Source of the DNA: Edaphobacter sp.
GTDB lineage: Bacteria; Acidobacteriota; Terriglobia; Terriglobales; Acidobacteriaceae
NCBI RefSeq assembly: GCF_028283685.1
Contig: NZ_JAPWKF010000009.1
Span: 147,384-211,383 of the forward strand
Direction of reading: 5' to 3'
Length of the DNA: 64,000 nt
This document shows, piece by piece, positions 27,515-36,420 of this stretch. The translations under genes were made by a program, and so were the position numbers. Within the stretch, counting starts at the first letter, position 1. Every line of letters starts with the position of its first letter. Under the pieces are notes generated by a model. It did not search any database and was not told the origin of the DNA. It was given only the letters and a program-made list of their open reading frames with translations.

Positions 27515-30500
27515 TTACCAGTGGAAGCGGGCGGCGAACTGCATCTGCCGTGCGGTGGCGCCGACGGCGAGCGCAGAGATTTTACCTGCAGCTGCTGAGC
27601 CGATGCTGTTGCCGGGGAAGGAGAAGTTAGCTGTGTTCATGATGTTGAAGGCCTCAGCGCGGAACTGCATGCCGAGACTTTCGTAGATGTGAAAGTCCTT
27701 GTGCAGACCAACGTCGATGGTCTGGTACATCGGTCCGATGAGGATGTTTCTGCCGGTATTGCCGAAGGTGTATTGCGCAGGATTCACGAAGCAACTGGTG
27801 TTGTAGTACGCCGCCAGGGTCCGTTGGCCGCTGGGAAGGTTCCCATTGCAGATGCGGTTAGGACGCAGGAAGGTACCCGTGTTGAGAGAGGAGTTGGATG
27901 ACATCGAAACGGAGAATGGTGCGCCGCTCTGCCAGGTGAGAATGCTGGTGAGATCCCAGCCGCCGATGACCTGATTAAGCAGCGGATTGATGCTCGATGC
28001 ATACTGGCGCCCACGACCGAAAGGAAGCTCGTAGACGGGGCTGAAGGTGAAGACGTGGCGGTGATCGAAGTCGGAGAGTCCGTAATCGGCCGAGAGATTA
28101 CGGGGGTTCTGAATATTGACGCGCGACTCAGAGGAGGAGGAGTTGCCGCCTGAGCCTTCGTCGATGCTGTGGCTCCAGGTATAAGAGGCGAGATATTGCA
28201 GACCATGCCATGCGCGCTGTTCCGCAGAGAGCTGCAGAGCGTTGTAGCTGGAGACTCCGCGGTTTTCCCATGCCTGGATGGTGGAGTATGCAGGGTAGGG
28301 CGAGCGTGCCGTCACACTTCCCGGGCCGGGTATCGCCACGTTTTCATTGAGAGCGATGCCGAGGTGTGTTCCCTTGGAGCCAACATAGGAGCTGCGCACA
28401 ACAAGCGAACTGTTGACTTGATGCTCGAGCGTCAGGTTCCACTGATTGACATATGGTGTCGGGTTGCGCAGAGGGAAGTAGACGACGACGGGTACGTTAC
28501 TGGCTGAAGGTGCAAGTGGAATGCCGCCCGCAGTGCTCAGGCAGGGAGCGGTCGAGGAGCAGGTCTGGGTAAAGGTCTGCGCAAAAGGATAGTTGAGGAA
28601 GAGTCGGGCGGAAGAGCCGGTGCCCTGCTCGTTGAAGAAGTAAGCACCGTACGCCGAGCGGAGAACCGTCTTATCGCCGAGTTTGTAGGCGAGGCTGATA
28701 CGCGGTGTGAAGTTGAACTTTTGCGTCTGGACAATACCGCGGCTGTAGCCGCCTTGCCCGGCGACGACAACGGTGCCGGTGCTGCCGGCGACCGGCGAGA
28801 TGCTGCCACCGGAGGGCACGAAATCGGCCTGGCGGTTTTTACGATCGACGAGCGCGGTGAAGAGATCGTAACGGATACCGAAGACGGCGGTGAGTCGTGG
28901 TGTGATGCGCCATGTGTCCTGCGCATAGCTTCCAATGTCGGAGTAGCTAATGTAAGGCATGCCGCTGGGGAGGAGGGACTTGCTGGCGCTCACAGGAAGA
29001 CCGAGCAGAAAGTCGGCAAAGCCGGAGCCTCCAGCAGAGGTGCCGCTGTTGGTGTACGTGCCGGAGTAGCTGAGGGCGCCAGAGGGAGCGCTGAGCTGAT
29101 TAAATCCAAAATTATTGTGGACGCCGCTGAAGCCGAAGCGCATAACGTGTGCGCCGTGGTTGAGGATAAGGTTGTCGGAGATCTGGATGGTGTTCTGCGG
29201 CACGATCTCGGGCTGGAAGCTGGCACTGTAGCCACTGAAGCCGGTGATGGTGAGCGAGGCAAGACCGGAGCCGTCGGTGTTGGACGCGGTATTGGCGCCG
29301 AGAAGACCAAGAGCCGTAGAGGTGTTGTAGCCGCTGTCCAGGGGGGTGACCCGGAGTATGAATCGGGTGTAGCCGAGAGCAAGCTCGTTGACGAGCGACG
29401 AGCTGAAGATATGTGTCTCCTGCAGTGTGGCCTGCAGGCTGGGCGCATGGTTGTTGCGGTTTGCCCCGGCGAAGGCGAGTGGGTTGAAGGTGTTGCCGAT
29501 CTTGACCGGGGTGTCGGGAAAGCTGATGTCGGCGCGGCCGTTGGTGTACTGGAAGAACATGCTGTCCTTCGAACTCATGACGTAGTCCACGCGGGCGTCG
29601 TACTGGTGCTGCACGTTGACCTGAAGATTGTTATAGCGGAAGTTGTTCGCGTTGCCAGGAAGGTTGGGCTGTGGGATGACCTGTAGCAGATTGACGGCGA
29701 CAGGATCAAAGCGCGAGGGATTGATCTGGTTGTTCGCGAACGGTGTCCGTGTACCCGTTGCGGGGTTGTAGCTATTGGGATCGTAAATATTGGCAAAGCC
29801 TTGAAAGTTGCCTGCGCGCATGGCAGCGGTCGGTACGCTGGTGATGGCGGTGGGTGCGGTGTGGGTGATGAGTCCCTGATAGTCGGCGAAGAAAAAGAGC
29901 CTGTCTTTGATGATGGGGCCGCCGATTGAGCCTCCAAACTGGTTTTGCTGGAAGATCGGCTTGGAGGAATCGAAGTAGCCGCGCGCATCGAGTGCGGAGT
30001 TGCGGAAGAACTCGAATGCCGATCCGTGGAACTGGTTGGAGCCACTGCGCGTGACGACATTAACAACAGCGCCGCCAGCGGCGAACTGCGCATCGGAGTT
30101 GCCGATCTGGACCTTGAACTCCTGGATGTCTTCGAGGTTGGGAAAGACCTTGGCAGTGCCGACGGACTGGTCGACGTCCTGGATGCCGTTGATCATGTAG
30201 AGATTGAAGCTGCCGCGTGCACCGTTGGCGGTGATAGAGGTTCCGGCGCGCTGTGTCTCGTTGCCTCCACCGGAGGCGCGGACGCCTCCTACAGAACCGG
30301 AGTTGACGCCGGGTACCAGAAGGGCAAGCTGCGAAAAGTTGCGTCCGTTGAGCGGCAACTGCACGACGGGTTCGTGCGAGATGACATTGCCGAGTTCGCC
30401 GGACTCTGTGTTGAGCAGGGGAGAGCCGGTGGAGACGTTGACGGTTTCGGTGACCTGACCCACCTTGAGCGCGAAGTCCTGGTTGAGCACCTGACCGACC

Positions 30501-30859
30501 TGCAGCGTGAGGCCGCTGGTGAGTGAGCTCTCAAAGCCAGTGGCACTAATTCTGACGGAGTAGGTACCAGGCTTGAGGAAGCCGGCGGAGTAGAAACCGG
30601 AGCTGTTTGTCGTCAACTTCGACTCGACATTCGTCTGTAACTCCACGATGGAGACGACCGCGCCGCTGACCAGATTGCCCTGCGAGTCTGTGATTCGGCC
30701 CGAGATGGTGCCGGTGGAATTGACCTGCGCAGAGGCAAAGAGGGTGCTCAAGACGATGAGCACCAGGGCGCATACCGCTTTACGGTAGTGCCGCCAGCTA
30801 AAACCATGTACGTGAAAGACCTGATCAAGAGTTGTTGCACCGAGTCGTAGGCTGTTCAT
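27515..30859 (-). CDS. Oar-like TonB-dependent outer-membrane receptor with carboxypeptidase-regulatory domain
   Basis: A 1114-residue receptor, probably importing an oligosaccharide. A signal helix at about 28-45 (VCALVLIVLSTLFASAQ) is followed by a CarboxypepD_reg-like domain at about 48-135 (GTISGRITDSQGNLVSGAVV). The plug domain includes LPLNGRNFSQLALLVPGVN and VNVVTRSGSNQFHGSAFEFF. The rest is a 22-strand-type barrel ending in the aromatic terminus AARFHW. The start has AAAGGAA upstream. It is first in the operon with the hydrolase and aldolase. A TGTCTACA copy lies 108 nt upstream, suggesting GntR control. Confidence 0.92.
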   Translation of the reverse strand: MNSLRLGATTLDQVFHVHGFSWRHYRKAVCALVLIVLSTLFASAQVNSTGTISGRITDSQGNLVSGAVVSIVELQTNVESKLTTNSSGFYSAGFLKPGTYSVRISATGFESSLTSGLTLQVGQVLNQDFALKVGQVTETVNVSTGSPLLNTESGELGNVISHEPVVQLPLNGRNFSQLALLVPGVNSGSVGGVRASGGGNETQRAGTSITANGARGSFNLYMINGIQDVDQSVGTAKVFPNLEDIQEFKVQIGNSDAQFAAGGAVVNVVTRSGSNQFHGSAFEFFRNSALDARGYFDSSKPIFQQNQFGGSIGGPIIKDRLFFFADYQGLITHTAPTAITSVPTAAMRAGNFQGFANIYDPNSYNPATGTRTPFANNQINPSRFDPVAVNLLQVIPQPNLPGNANNFRYNNLQVNVQHQYDARVDYVMSSKDSMFFQYTNGRADISFPDTPVKIGNTFNPLAFAGANRNNHAPSLQATLQETHIFSSSLVNELALGYTRFILRVTPLDSGYNTSTALGLLGANTASNTDGSGLASLTITGFSGYSASFQPEIVPQNTIQISDNLILNHGAHVMRFGFSGVHNNFGFNQLSAPSGALSYSGTYTNSGTSAGGSGFADFLLGLPVSASKSLLPSGMPYISYSDIGSYAQDTWRITPRLTAVFGIRYDLFTALVDRKNRQADFVPSGGSISPVAGSTGTVVVAGQGGYSRGIVQTQKFNFTPRISLAYKLGDKTVLRSAYGAYFFNEQGTGSSARLFLNYPFAQTFTQTCSSTAPCLSTAGGIPLAPSASNVPVVVYFPLRNPTPYVNQWNLTLEHQVNSSLVVRSSYVGSKGTHLGIALNENVAIPGPGSVTARSPYPAYSTIQAWENRGVSSYNALQLSAEQRAWHGLQYLASYTWSHSIDEGSGGNSSSSESRVNIQNPRNLSADYGLSDFDHRHVFTFSPVYELPFGRGRQYASSINPLLNQVIGGWDLTSILTWQSGAPFSVSMSSNSSLNTGTFLRPNRICNGNLPSGQRTLAAYYNTSCFVNPAQYTFGNTGRNILIGPMYQTIDVGLHKDFHIYESLGMQFRAEAFNIMNTANFSFPGNSIGSAAAGKISALAVGATARQMQFAARFHW

Positions 30860-30966
30860 CGACGTTCCTTTGGCATCGCTGCGGCTTCATGTGCGTTGAA
30901 CAAATTCACCGACCGCGCGGGCACGGATTTTATTTCGCACGAAACTATACGCAGCGGCATATTTGA

Positions 30967-30974
30967 TGTCTACA
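30967..30974. promoter_or_regulatory. Variant GntR operator TGTCTACA before the TonB receptor operon
   Basis: One mismatch from the TGTCGACA repeat found at the other promoters of this locus, 108 nt upstream of the receptor start and followed by a further partial copy, TGTCGGA. Probable weaker operator. Confidence 0.45.
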
Positions 30975-31155
30975 TGTCGGATACAAAATATTTAAATACG
31001 TAGCGTATATCCATGAAGCAGGCAGTTGGGTCAGAGGTGGCTTGGGATGGAATATGGCGAAATATTTTTGATAAAATGTTCATTTATATATATTTAATCA
31101 GGAAGTTTCCAGCATGACTCTGGAGTGATTCTTCAAGAATTTCTGTCGATTATTG

Positions 31156-31163
31156 TGTCGACA
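31156..31163. promoter_or_regulatory. Putative GntR operator TGTCGACA before gntR
   Basis: Perfect 8-bp palindrome within ATTATTG-TGTCGACA-TAATC, 96 nt upstream of the gntR start. It fits the GT-N-AC architecture of GntR-family operators; autoregulation is inferred. Confidence 0.6.
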
Positions 31164-31258
31164 TAATCGCGATTTTCCATCACGTTTTGAATGCAAAAGA
31201 GGCGGCGGAGTTTTCTATGTATGCTCCTCGTGTACAGAAGTCGGTATTCTGAAACCAC

Positions 31259-32017
31259 ATGAAGACGAAGGCAAAGGCGAAAGTCAGCAAGTCGAATTTC
31301 ACGATTCGCGAGAAGGCGTATCAATACATCCAGAGCCGCATTGCCTCGGGAGACCTGCCTTCGGGCGGAGCTATCTCGGAACTTTTGTTGGCGAAGGAGC
31401 TTGGGAGCAGTCGCACGCCGGTGCGCGAGGCGATCAGCCAGCTTGTCTCTGAAGGCTTGCTGGAGCAGACGCCGAACCGAGGCACGGTGGTGGTGCGCCT
31501 GACGCGTGAAGACATCGTTGATCTGTATGAGCTGCGTGAGGCGCTGGAGGTTTACGTCATCGCGAAGGTTACGCGCGAGCAGCTTCCGGCAGAGGACATT
31601 AAGCGGCTGGAACAGCTCTCGGACGGAATCCTATCGCTGGTGGATGAGCTTGCGACCACGGGTGAGCCTTATCTCAATGCGGAGCAGATGCAGCGTTTCG
31701 TGGCAGCAGATCGCGGATTTCATGCGTTGCTGATGGCGTTTTCGTTCAATCCGCGCATTCGAAAGATTGTGGACGAGACGAGGTTGCTGATTCGCATCTT
31801 TGCGATGCGGCGCCTTGGATATGGAGCGGAGAAGCTGCGCAAGATCCACGCGCAGCATGCGGCCATTCTTGCAGCGATTGTGAGCCAGGATCCTGAGCTT
31901 GCGGTTCACCGCCTTGCGGAGCATATTCAGATCTCGCGGCAGGAGAGGCTGGATGAGTTCGATCGCAATCGTCGAGCGAGCACGATCGAACGAAGCTATT
32001 CAGACCTAAATCTCTGA
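31259..32017 (+). CDS. GntR-family (FadR/FCD subfamily) transcriptional regulator
   Basis: A 252-residue regulator. The N-terminal winged helix spans about 15-80, with ELLLAKELGSSRTPVREAISQLVSEGLLE and the wing PNRGTVVV. The FCD all-alpha effector domain begins at about 88 with the family signature DIVDLYELREALE and includes a D..FH pair (AADRGFHALL) and a later H..I region that usually bind a metal and an organic acid. The effector is therefore likely a sugar acid made by the locus. The 3' end overlaps the convergent MFS gene by 12 nt. Likely represses all five transcription units carrying TGTCGACA-type sites. Confidence 0.93.
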   Translation: MKTKAKAKVSKSNFTIREKAYQYIQSRIASGDLPSGGAISELLLAKELGSSRTPVREAISQLVSEGLLEQTPNRGTVVVRLTREDIVDLYELREALEVYVIAKVTREQLPAEDIKRLEQLSDGILSLVDELATTGEPYLNAEQMQRFVAADRGFHALLMAFSFNPRIRKIVDETRLLIRIFAMRRLGYGAEKLRKIHAQHAAILAAIVSQDPELAVHRLAEHIQISRQERLDEFDRNRRASTIERSYSDLNL

Positions 32018-33295
32018 GGTATTGGCTGCAGGCAGTAGGGGCGTTGCAGCTTCTGCAGCCTGGCTCTCTCTACGGACCCATTGGGAGGCGAGCAGCATGA
32101 GCAGGCCGATGACGAGGTAAATTGCACCGGTCGCGCTGATGCATGCGCTCATGCCAAACCTTGCCGATCCGATGGCGATGATGACAGGTGCGAGTCCGCC
32201 CCCTAGCCAGCCGAGTGAATTGGCGATACCGGCAGCGGTGCCGCGATTCTGGACGGAGACAACATCGTAGAGGCCAGCGATGATGTTGGCGTCGTAGAGG
32301 CCTTTGAAGTACCCGAATCCGATCATGGCGAGCACCAGCAGCGGGATTGAGAGTGTCCATCCGGTAAGGAAGAGAAATGGAGCTCCGAAGAGCAGTCCAA
32401 CGGCCTGGGTGAGTTGCCTCCCCCCACCGCGCTGGCGGGAGAAGCGGTCGGCGAGATAACCGCCACACAAGACACCGAGAAAGGATGCGGCCTGCAGATA
32501 GAGGCTGGCGTTGAGGCCCGCCATCGAGAGGCTCATGTGGAACTTCTTGTAGAGGAAGGTGGGCAGCCAGGTGAGGAAGACGACCGCCACGAAGTTCGCT
32601 CCCATGAAGATGCCGATGAGCAGCAGAACGATGCGGTTGCCGAGGATCTCGCGCAGGGCCAGCGACGTGGATGTTTTTAGCGGTTGAAGACCGGTTGCGG
32701 CTTCGGACTGGCCGCGAGTGGGCTCACGCAAAAAGAAGATGAGAAGGATGCCGAGTGCGATTCCGCAGCCGCCAAAGAAGAGGAAGCTTGAGCGCCATCC
32801 GCTATGCTGGCCGACCAATGCGGAGATGGACCCGCCAGCGATGCTGCCGGCGTAGACAGCGGTCTGATGCAACGACATTGCGCGTGAACGCGTGGACCCA
32901 TCGTGGTAATCGCTGATCATGGACATTGCAGCAGGGAAGTAGAATGCCTCGCCGAGGCCGCCGAGGGCACGACACCAGACCATTGCCTGGTAGGTGTGGG
33001 CGATGGCGGTTGCTCCTGTAACGGCCGACCAAAAAAGCAGGCTGCCAAGTATCAGCCATTTGCGTGAGAGGCGGTCGGTGAGCCATCCGGTGAAGGGGCC
33101 GCACAGAGCATACATCCACATGAAGCAGGAACCGAGGATGCCGAGTTCGACATCGGAGAGGTGCATCTCGGTCTTAATGAGTGGGAAGAGGGAGAAAATA
33201 GCCTGCCGGTCGGCGTAGTTGAACAGGAAGACAAACCACAGCAGGCCGATGGTGATCCACTTCGTGCGCGTATTGGCCAACGTTGATCTTGGCAC
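32006..33295 (-). CDS. MFS transporter of the anion:cation symporter (hexuronate/sugar-acid) type
   Basis: A 429-residue, 12-helix MFS permease. It starts at GTG 33295 with AGGAG 6-7 nt upstream. The first half carries FLFNYADRQAIFSLFPLIKTEM and GWLTDRLSRKW, close to ACS-family members such as ExuT/GudP. Inner-membrane proton-coupled uptake of a sugar acid is the likely role, bringing in the product of the exported hydrolase. Divergent from the DapA-like aldolase, with one TGTCGACA site for each direction in between. Confidence 0.85.
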   Translation of the reverse strand: MPRSTLANTRTKWITIGLLWFVFLFNYADRQAIFSLFPLIKTEMHLSDVELGILGSCFMWMYALCGPFTGWLTDRLSRKWLILGSLLFWSAVTGATAIAHTYQAMVWCRALGGLGEAFYFPAAMSMISDYHDGSTRSRAMSLHQTAVYAGSIAGGSISALVGQHSGWRSSFLFFGGCGIALGILLIFFLREPTRGQSEAATGLQPLKTSTSLALREILGNRIVLLLIGIFMGANFVAVVFLTWLPTFLYKKFHMSLSMAGLNASLYLQAASFLGVLCGGYLADRFSRQRGGGRQLTQAVGLLFGAPFLFLTGWTLSIPLLVLAMIGFGYFKGLYDANIIAGLYDVVSVQNRGTAAGIANSLGWLGGGLAPVIIAIGSARFGMSACISATGAIYLVIGLLMLLASQWVRRESQAAEAATPLLPAANTSEI

Positions 33296-33385
33296 CTATT
33301 CTCCTGTGACTGAGCCGCTGCTTCCGGCATATCGGCCTGGCAGTTCGAAGCAAGCTCCATCGTTATAGAGGATCAAAGGGTTATC

Positions 33386-33393
33386 TGTCGACA
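33386..33393. promoter_or_regulatory. Putative GntR operator TGTCGACA before the MFS gene
   Basis: Exact copy of the palindrome, 91-98 nt upstream of the MFS start codon. Confidence 0.6.
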
Positions 33394-33552
33394 TTTTGCG
33401 ATGCTTTCATCGCGATAAGGATAGAAAAAGCATTTATTGGTTTTGAGCGCCGGATTTTTGTTTTGGCGCAAATCATTTGTAGTCTTCATGTTATTGGGAT
33501 GTTTAATGGGTGATGGTTCGAGGTAGAACTTTCAAGAAATATGTATTCGTAT

Positions 33553-33560
33553 TGTCGACA
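33553..33560. promoter_or_regulatory. Putative GntR operator TGTCGACA before the DapA-like gene
   Basis: Exact copy within GTAT-TGTCGACA-TAATG, about 110 nt upstream of the aldolase start; the TAAT flank is shared with the gntR site. Confidence 0.6.
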
Positions 33561-33669
33561 TAATGATTTATTTTTATGTATAGTTGCTTTCAAATTGCAG
33601 GGCCGAAAGGCGCTGTAACGAAATTTTCAGCTGGATGACTATCAGATTCGGCCGTCTTTGCTGCTTTGT

Positions 33670-34563
33670 ATGGTGAAACCTTTGACCTCTTTTCGTGGTG
33701 TGTACGCAGCTCTGCTCTCTCCGCGAGCCAGTGACGGTGAACTGGACGCGACCTCGTTCCAGCAACAGGTCATTGAGCTGAACAGGTTCAGCCTTCGCGG
33801 ATATGCGATCAACGGTGCGACGGGCGAGTTTACGATCTCCTCCGACGAGGATATCGACGTACTTGTACGTACGGCTCGGCAGGAGGCTCCGCAGGCGGAG
33901 ATACTATGCGGTATAGGTGCTGGTGATCTGCGCCTGACGGTGAGACGTGCGGGCATTGCCCAGCTTGCCGGGGCGCATGGCGTGCTGCTCCCGATGCCGA
34001 GCTTCTTTCCCTACCGTGAGGATGATCTGACTGCATATATCTCCGCGGTGGCATCGTCAGTCGAGTTGCCGATCCTGCTCTACAACCTGCCGCAGTTCAC
34101 GTCGGGCTTGTCTGTGGATACGATACTCTCTCTGTTTGCGAAGCACTCCAACATCATAGGCATCAAAGATTCATCGGGTTCGTTGGACATTGTGCGCGCG
34201 ATGACGAAGGCAGGGCTGCCGCATGTACGAATGATCGGCAACGACTCTGCTCTGCCAGAGGCTTTGGTGGAAGGTGTTTGCGATGGCGTGGTGTCAGGAG
34301 TGGCATGTGCGCTGCCGGAGTTGATGGCTTCTCTGTTTGCGACGGGCGGACATGGCGATGCCTTTGCGAGAAAGACCGGTCAGCTGCAGGAGTTCATCGA
34401 TCATCTGGGGCCGCTGCCGACGCCGTGGGGGCTGAAGGTGGCGTCGGCAGTGCGTCACTTTACGCGCGAGAGCTATCCGCTTCCGCTGAGTCCGGAGCGC
34501 GAGGCTGAAGTGGCTGAGCTTCGTGGATGGTTCATGGGGTGGTACAAGCGAACGCTCTCGTAG
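33670..34563 (+). CDS. DapA/NanA-family class I aldolase (KDG-aldolase-like)
   Basis: A 297-residue (beta/alpha)8 Schiff-base aldolase or dehydratase of the dihydrodipicolinate synthase superfamily. I use ATG 33670 rather than the TTG at 33658, although neither has a strong ribosome binding site. Visible residues: GATGEF near the phosphate/carboxylate-binding loop, the YNLP motif with the conserved Tyr, and IGIKDSSG with the Schiff-base Lys. Its place among sugar-acid genes points to a 2-keto-3-deoxy sugar acid or 5-dehydro-4-deoxyglucarate substrate, not lysine biosynthesis. It runs tail to tail with the isomerase-like gene. Confidence 0.85.
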   Translation: MVKPLTSFRGVYAALLSPRASDGELDATSFQQQVIELNRFSLRGYAINGATGEFTISSDEDIDVLVRTARQEAPQAEILCGIGAGDLRLTVRRAGIAQLAGAHGVLLPMPSFFPYREDDLTAYISAVASSVELPILLYNLPQFTSGLSVDTILSLFAKHSNIIGIKDSSGSLDIVRAMTKAGLPHVRMIGNDSALPEALVEGVCDGVVSGVACALPELMASLFATGGHGDAFARKTGQLQEFIDHLGPLPTPWGLKVASAVRHFTRESYPLPLSPEREAEVAELRGWFMGWYKRTLS

Positions 34564-34581
34564 ATATTCGGCATGTTTGTC

Positions 34582-36177
34582 CTAGGTGGTCGTGACTCCG
34601 CAGAGCGAGACGTCCATGCCCATTGCGCGGAAGCATTCTGCCTTTGCCATCATGGCCTCATCGGCTGTGGGTGCGTCGTTGGCGTAGGCCACATGGATGT
34701 GATTGGCCTTGTGCTGCGCCATCATCTGGTCGCGCGAGACGCCGTGGAGCACTGCACTCATCATCGGCCATTGGCGAGTCGTAATAGACCAGCGACGCTC
34801 GGTCTCCTCTTGCGGCAACGCAACCACGGTGGCTCGACCGAGATCGGCTTTCAACTTGTTATCTTCGACGTAGACGCGGCTCCAGACGATCTCGCCGGGA
34901 CGGCTATTTCCTTTGATTGTGCCTCCTCCCAGCCGGAAGTACATTGGAGGCTGGCGTTCACTGGAGGCATCGGCGTATCCGTTGGCGAAATGGGCAGGAG
35001 GGACGGCTCCTGAGATCTCAAGCACCCAGACGAAGCTGCCGTCGTAGTCTTCTCCAAATCGAAGGTCGTGCAGCGTGTTTTCTGGAGGAAGGCTGAGAGC
35101 GTTCCATATTCTGTGAGTGATGAGAGCGTCGATGGCCGCGCATTCGTCAACTTCGTTGAAATGAGGCAATGCGCTACCGGCGAAGAGTTCACGTTGCCCA
35201 TCGGCGGAAAAGACGGGAGGTCTCTCTGTATTGTTGAGCAGGCCTTCGGCGAGATCAGAGGCAGGAAGCATATCCCTGAGTCCCTGCTGATACTGAATGC
35301 CTATGGCCGCGCAGCCAAAGTTGTCGGCGATACGTACCGCTGCGATGTACATCTTCAGCTGGAGTAGTACCTGCGCGCTCGTTAGCTCGGTTGCTTCGTC
35401 CGTGCCCAAAGCGAATTGCATGCCACGCTGCTGGAGCCATTGCAAAGCAGCCTCACCTTCGGCGTCGGTTACCTGGGTGGTGGCGTAGGCGAGTGAGCTC
35501 TGGCTGAGGCGTTCCTTAAAAATGCCAGTTTGGTGAAGGAGATGGTCCGGCACAATGGCGTTGAACATTCCCATACAGCCTTCGTCAAAGACGCCAATGA
35601 TGGCCTTCTCTTTCTTTAGGCGCGAGGCCTCGGCGACACCTATCTGCGTTGCACGTCCACTGGCTCCAGAGAAAGTATGGACGTGGGAACGATCGTGCGT
35701 AACAGTTCCGGTACTCATCCATTCCCGGAGCCCTTTGAGAAAGAACTCGTCGGTGAAGTCGGCGCTCCACAAGGAGGAATATGGAACACCGGCTTTGGTG
35801 AGCGAACCGTTGAGGTTGAGCAGGCCGACGAGGCCCGGCCACTGGCCGTTCCAGTTGGCGACGGTAAGGACGGGACCTTTGTGAGTGGTCAGGCCGGGAA
35901 GGACATGATGGCTGTACTGCCAGACGGCCTCTGCCACGATGAGTGGAGCGTCTTCGGGGATGGACTTGAAGACGTCCATTCCATAACGCTGCGAGTCAAG
36001 AAATCCATGCCTCTTCTCTGGCACATAGGAGTGAGCCCGCACAATTTTTCCGCCGAGACGTTCTACAGATTCAGCCAAAGCCGCTTCCATGGCTGCTTGT
36101 GCCGGCCAGCAGACTTGGTTGGCGTCGAGGCGAAGGTCTCCGCTAGCTACCAGATAGATCGTTGCAATCTCTTTCAT
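34582..36177 (-). CDS. L-fucose/arabinose isomerase-like protein
   Basis: A 531-residue protein with the overall build of the FucI/AraA superfamily: an N-terminal Rossmann-like half (TIYLVASGDLRLD, IVAEAVWQYSHHVLPGL) and a C-terminal part with HDLRFGEDYDGSFVWVLEISG and MYFRLGGGTIKG. The family converts an aldose to a ketose with a catalytic metal held by Glu, Asp and His. I see acidic candidates (GVFDEGCMGMFN) but cannot assign the triad with certainty. Many such homologues of sugar-acid loci have no tested function. Preceded by tandem TGTCTACA/TGTCGACA elements. Also possible: an epimerase or non-catalytic relative. Confidence 0.65.
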   Translation of the reverse strand: MKEIATIYLVASGDLRLDANQVCWPAQAAMEAALAESVERLGGKIVRAHSYVPEKRHGFLDSQRYGMDVFKSIPEDAPLIVAEAVWQYSHHVLPGLTTHKGPVLTVANWNGQWPGLVGLLNLNGSLTKAGVPYSSLWSADFTDEFFLKGLREWMSTGTVTHDRSHVHTFSGASGRATQIGVAEASRLKKEKAIIGVFDEGCMGMFNAIVPDHLLHQTGIFKERLSQSSLAYATTQVTDAEGEAALQWLQQRGMQFALGTDEATELTSAQVLLQLKMYIAAVRIADNFGCAAIGIQYQQGLRDMLPASDLAEGLLNNTERPPVFSADGQRELFAGSALPHFNEVDECAAIDALITHRIWNALSLPPENTLHDLRFGEDYDGSFVWVLEISGAVPPAHFANGYADASSERQPPMYFRLGGGTIKGNSRPGEIVWSRVYVEDNKLKADLGRATVVALPQEETERRWSITTRQWPMMSAVLHGVSRDQMMAQHKANHIHVAYANDAPTADEAMMAKAECFRAMGMDVSLCGVTTT

Positions 36178-36240
36178 GGAGAGTTCGATTACCTTTCCGT
36201 CACATTTGACGGAGCCATGATACGTTTCGAGTTCTTGATG

Positions 36241-36259
36241 TGTCTACATCGTGTCGACA
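36241..36259. promoter_or_regulatory. Tandem putative GntR operators before the isomerase-like gene
   Basis: TGTCTACA (36241-36248) and TGTCGACA (36252-36259) lie 11 nt apart start to start, 64-82 nt upstream of the isomerase start. This is the only double site in the locus. Confidence 0.6.
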
Positions 36260-36348
36260 TGCACGTCGAGGATAACGAATTCACGAAGGTCCACAGCTAC
36301 GCGTTTATTTCCTGCTTCTTCACTGTTGGCGGTTTGAGCCAGTAAACA

Positions 36349-36369
36349 GGCCACCCTTTTCGGGTGGCC
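36349..36369 (-). terminator. Terminator-like hairpin after the GH13 gene
   Basis: GGCCACCC and GGGTGGCC form an 8-bp stem with a 5-nt loop, 50 nt beyond the GH13 stop, followed on the minus strand by TGTTTACTGG, a short T-rich stretch. Confidence 0.6.
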
Positions 36370-36420
36370 CATCATCGCGGAGAGTGTCGATCTGCGGACG
36401 ATTTTCCATCAGGCCGCGAT

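Larger units (their letters stand above)
30860..31258. other. 399-nt divergent intergenic region between TonB receptor and gntR
   Basis: AT-rich region with the outward promoters of the receptor operon and of gntR. It holds one TGTCTACA and one TGTCGACA element (listed separately). No ORF or RNA gene recognised. Confidence 0.6.
33296..33669. other. Divergent intergenic region between MFS and DapA-like genes
   Basis: AT-rich promoter region of about 370 nt with two TGTCGACA elements, one near each gene. No ORF recognised. Confidence 0.6.
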
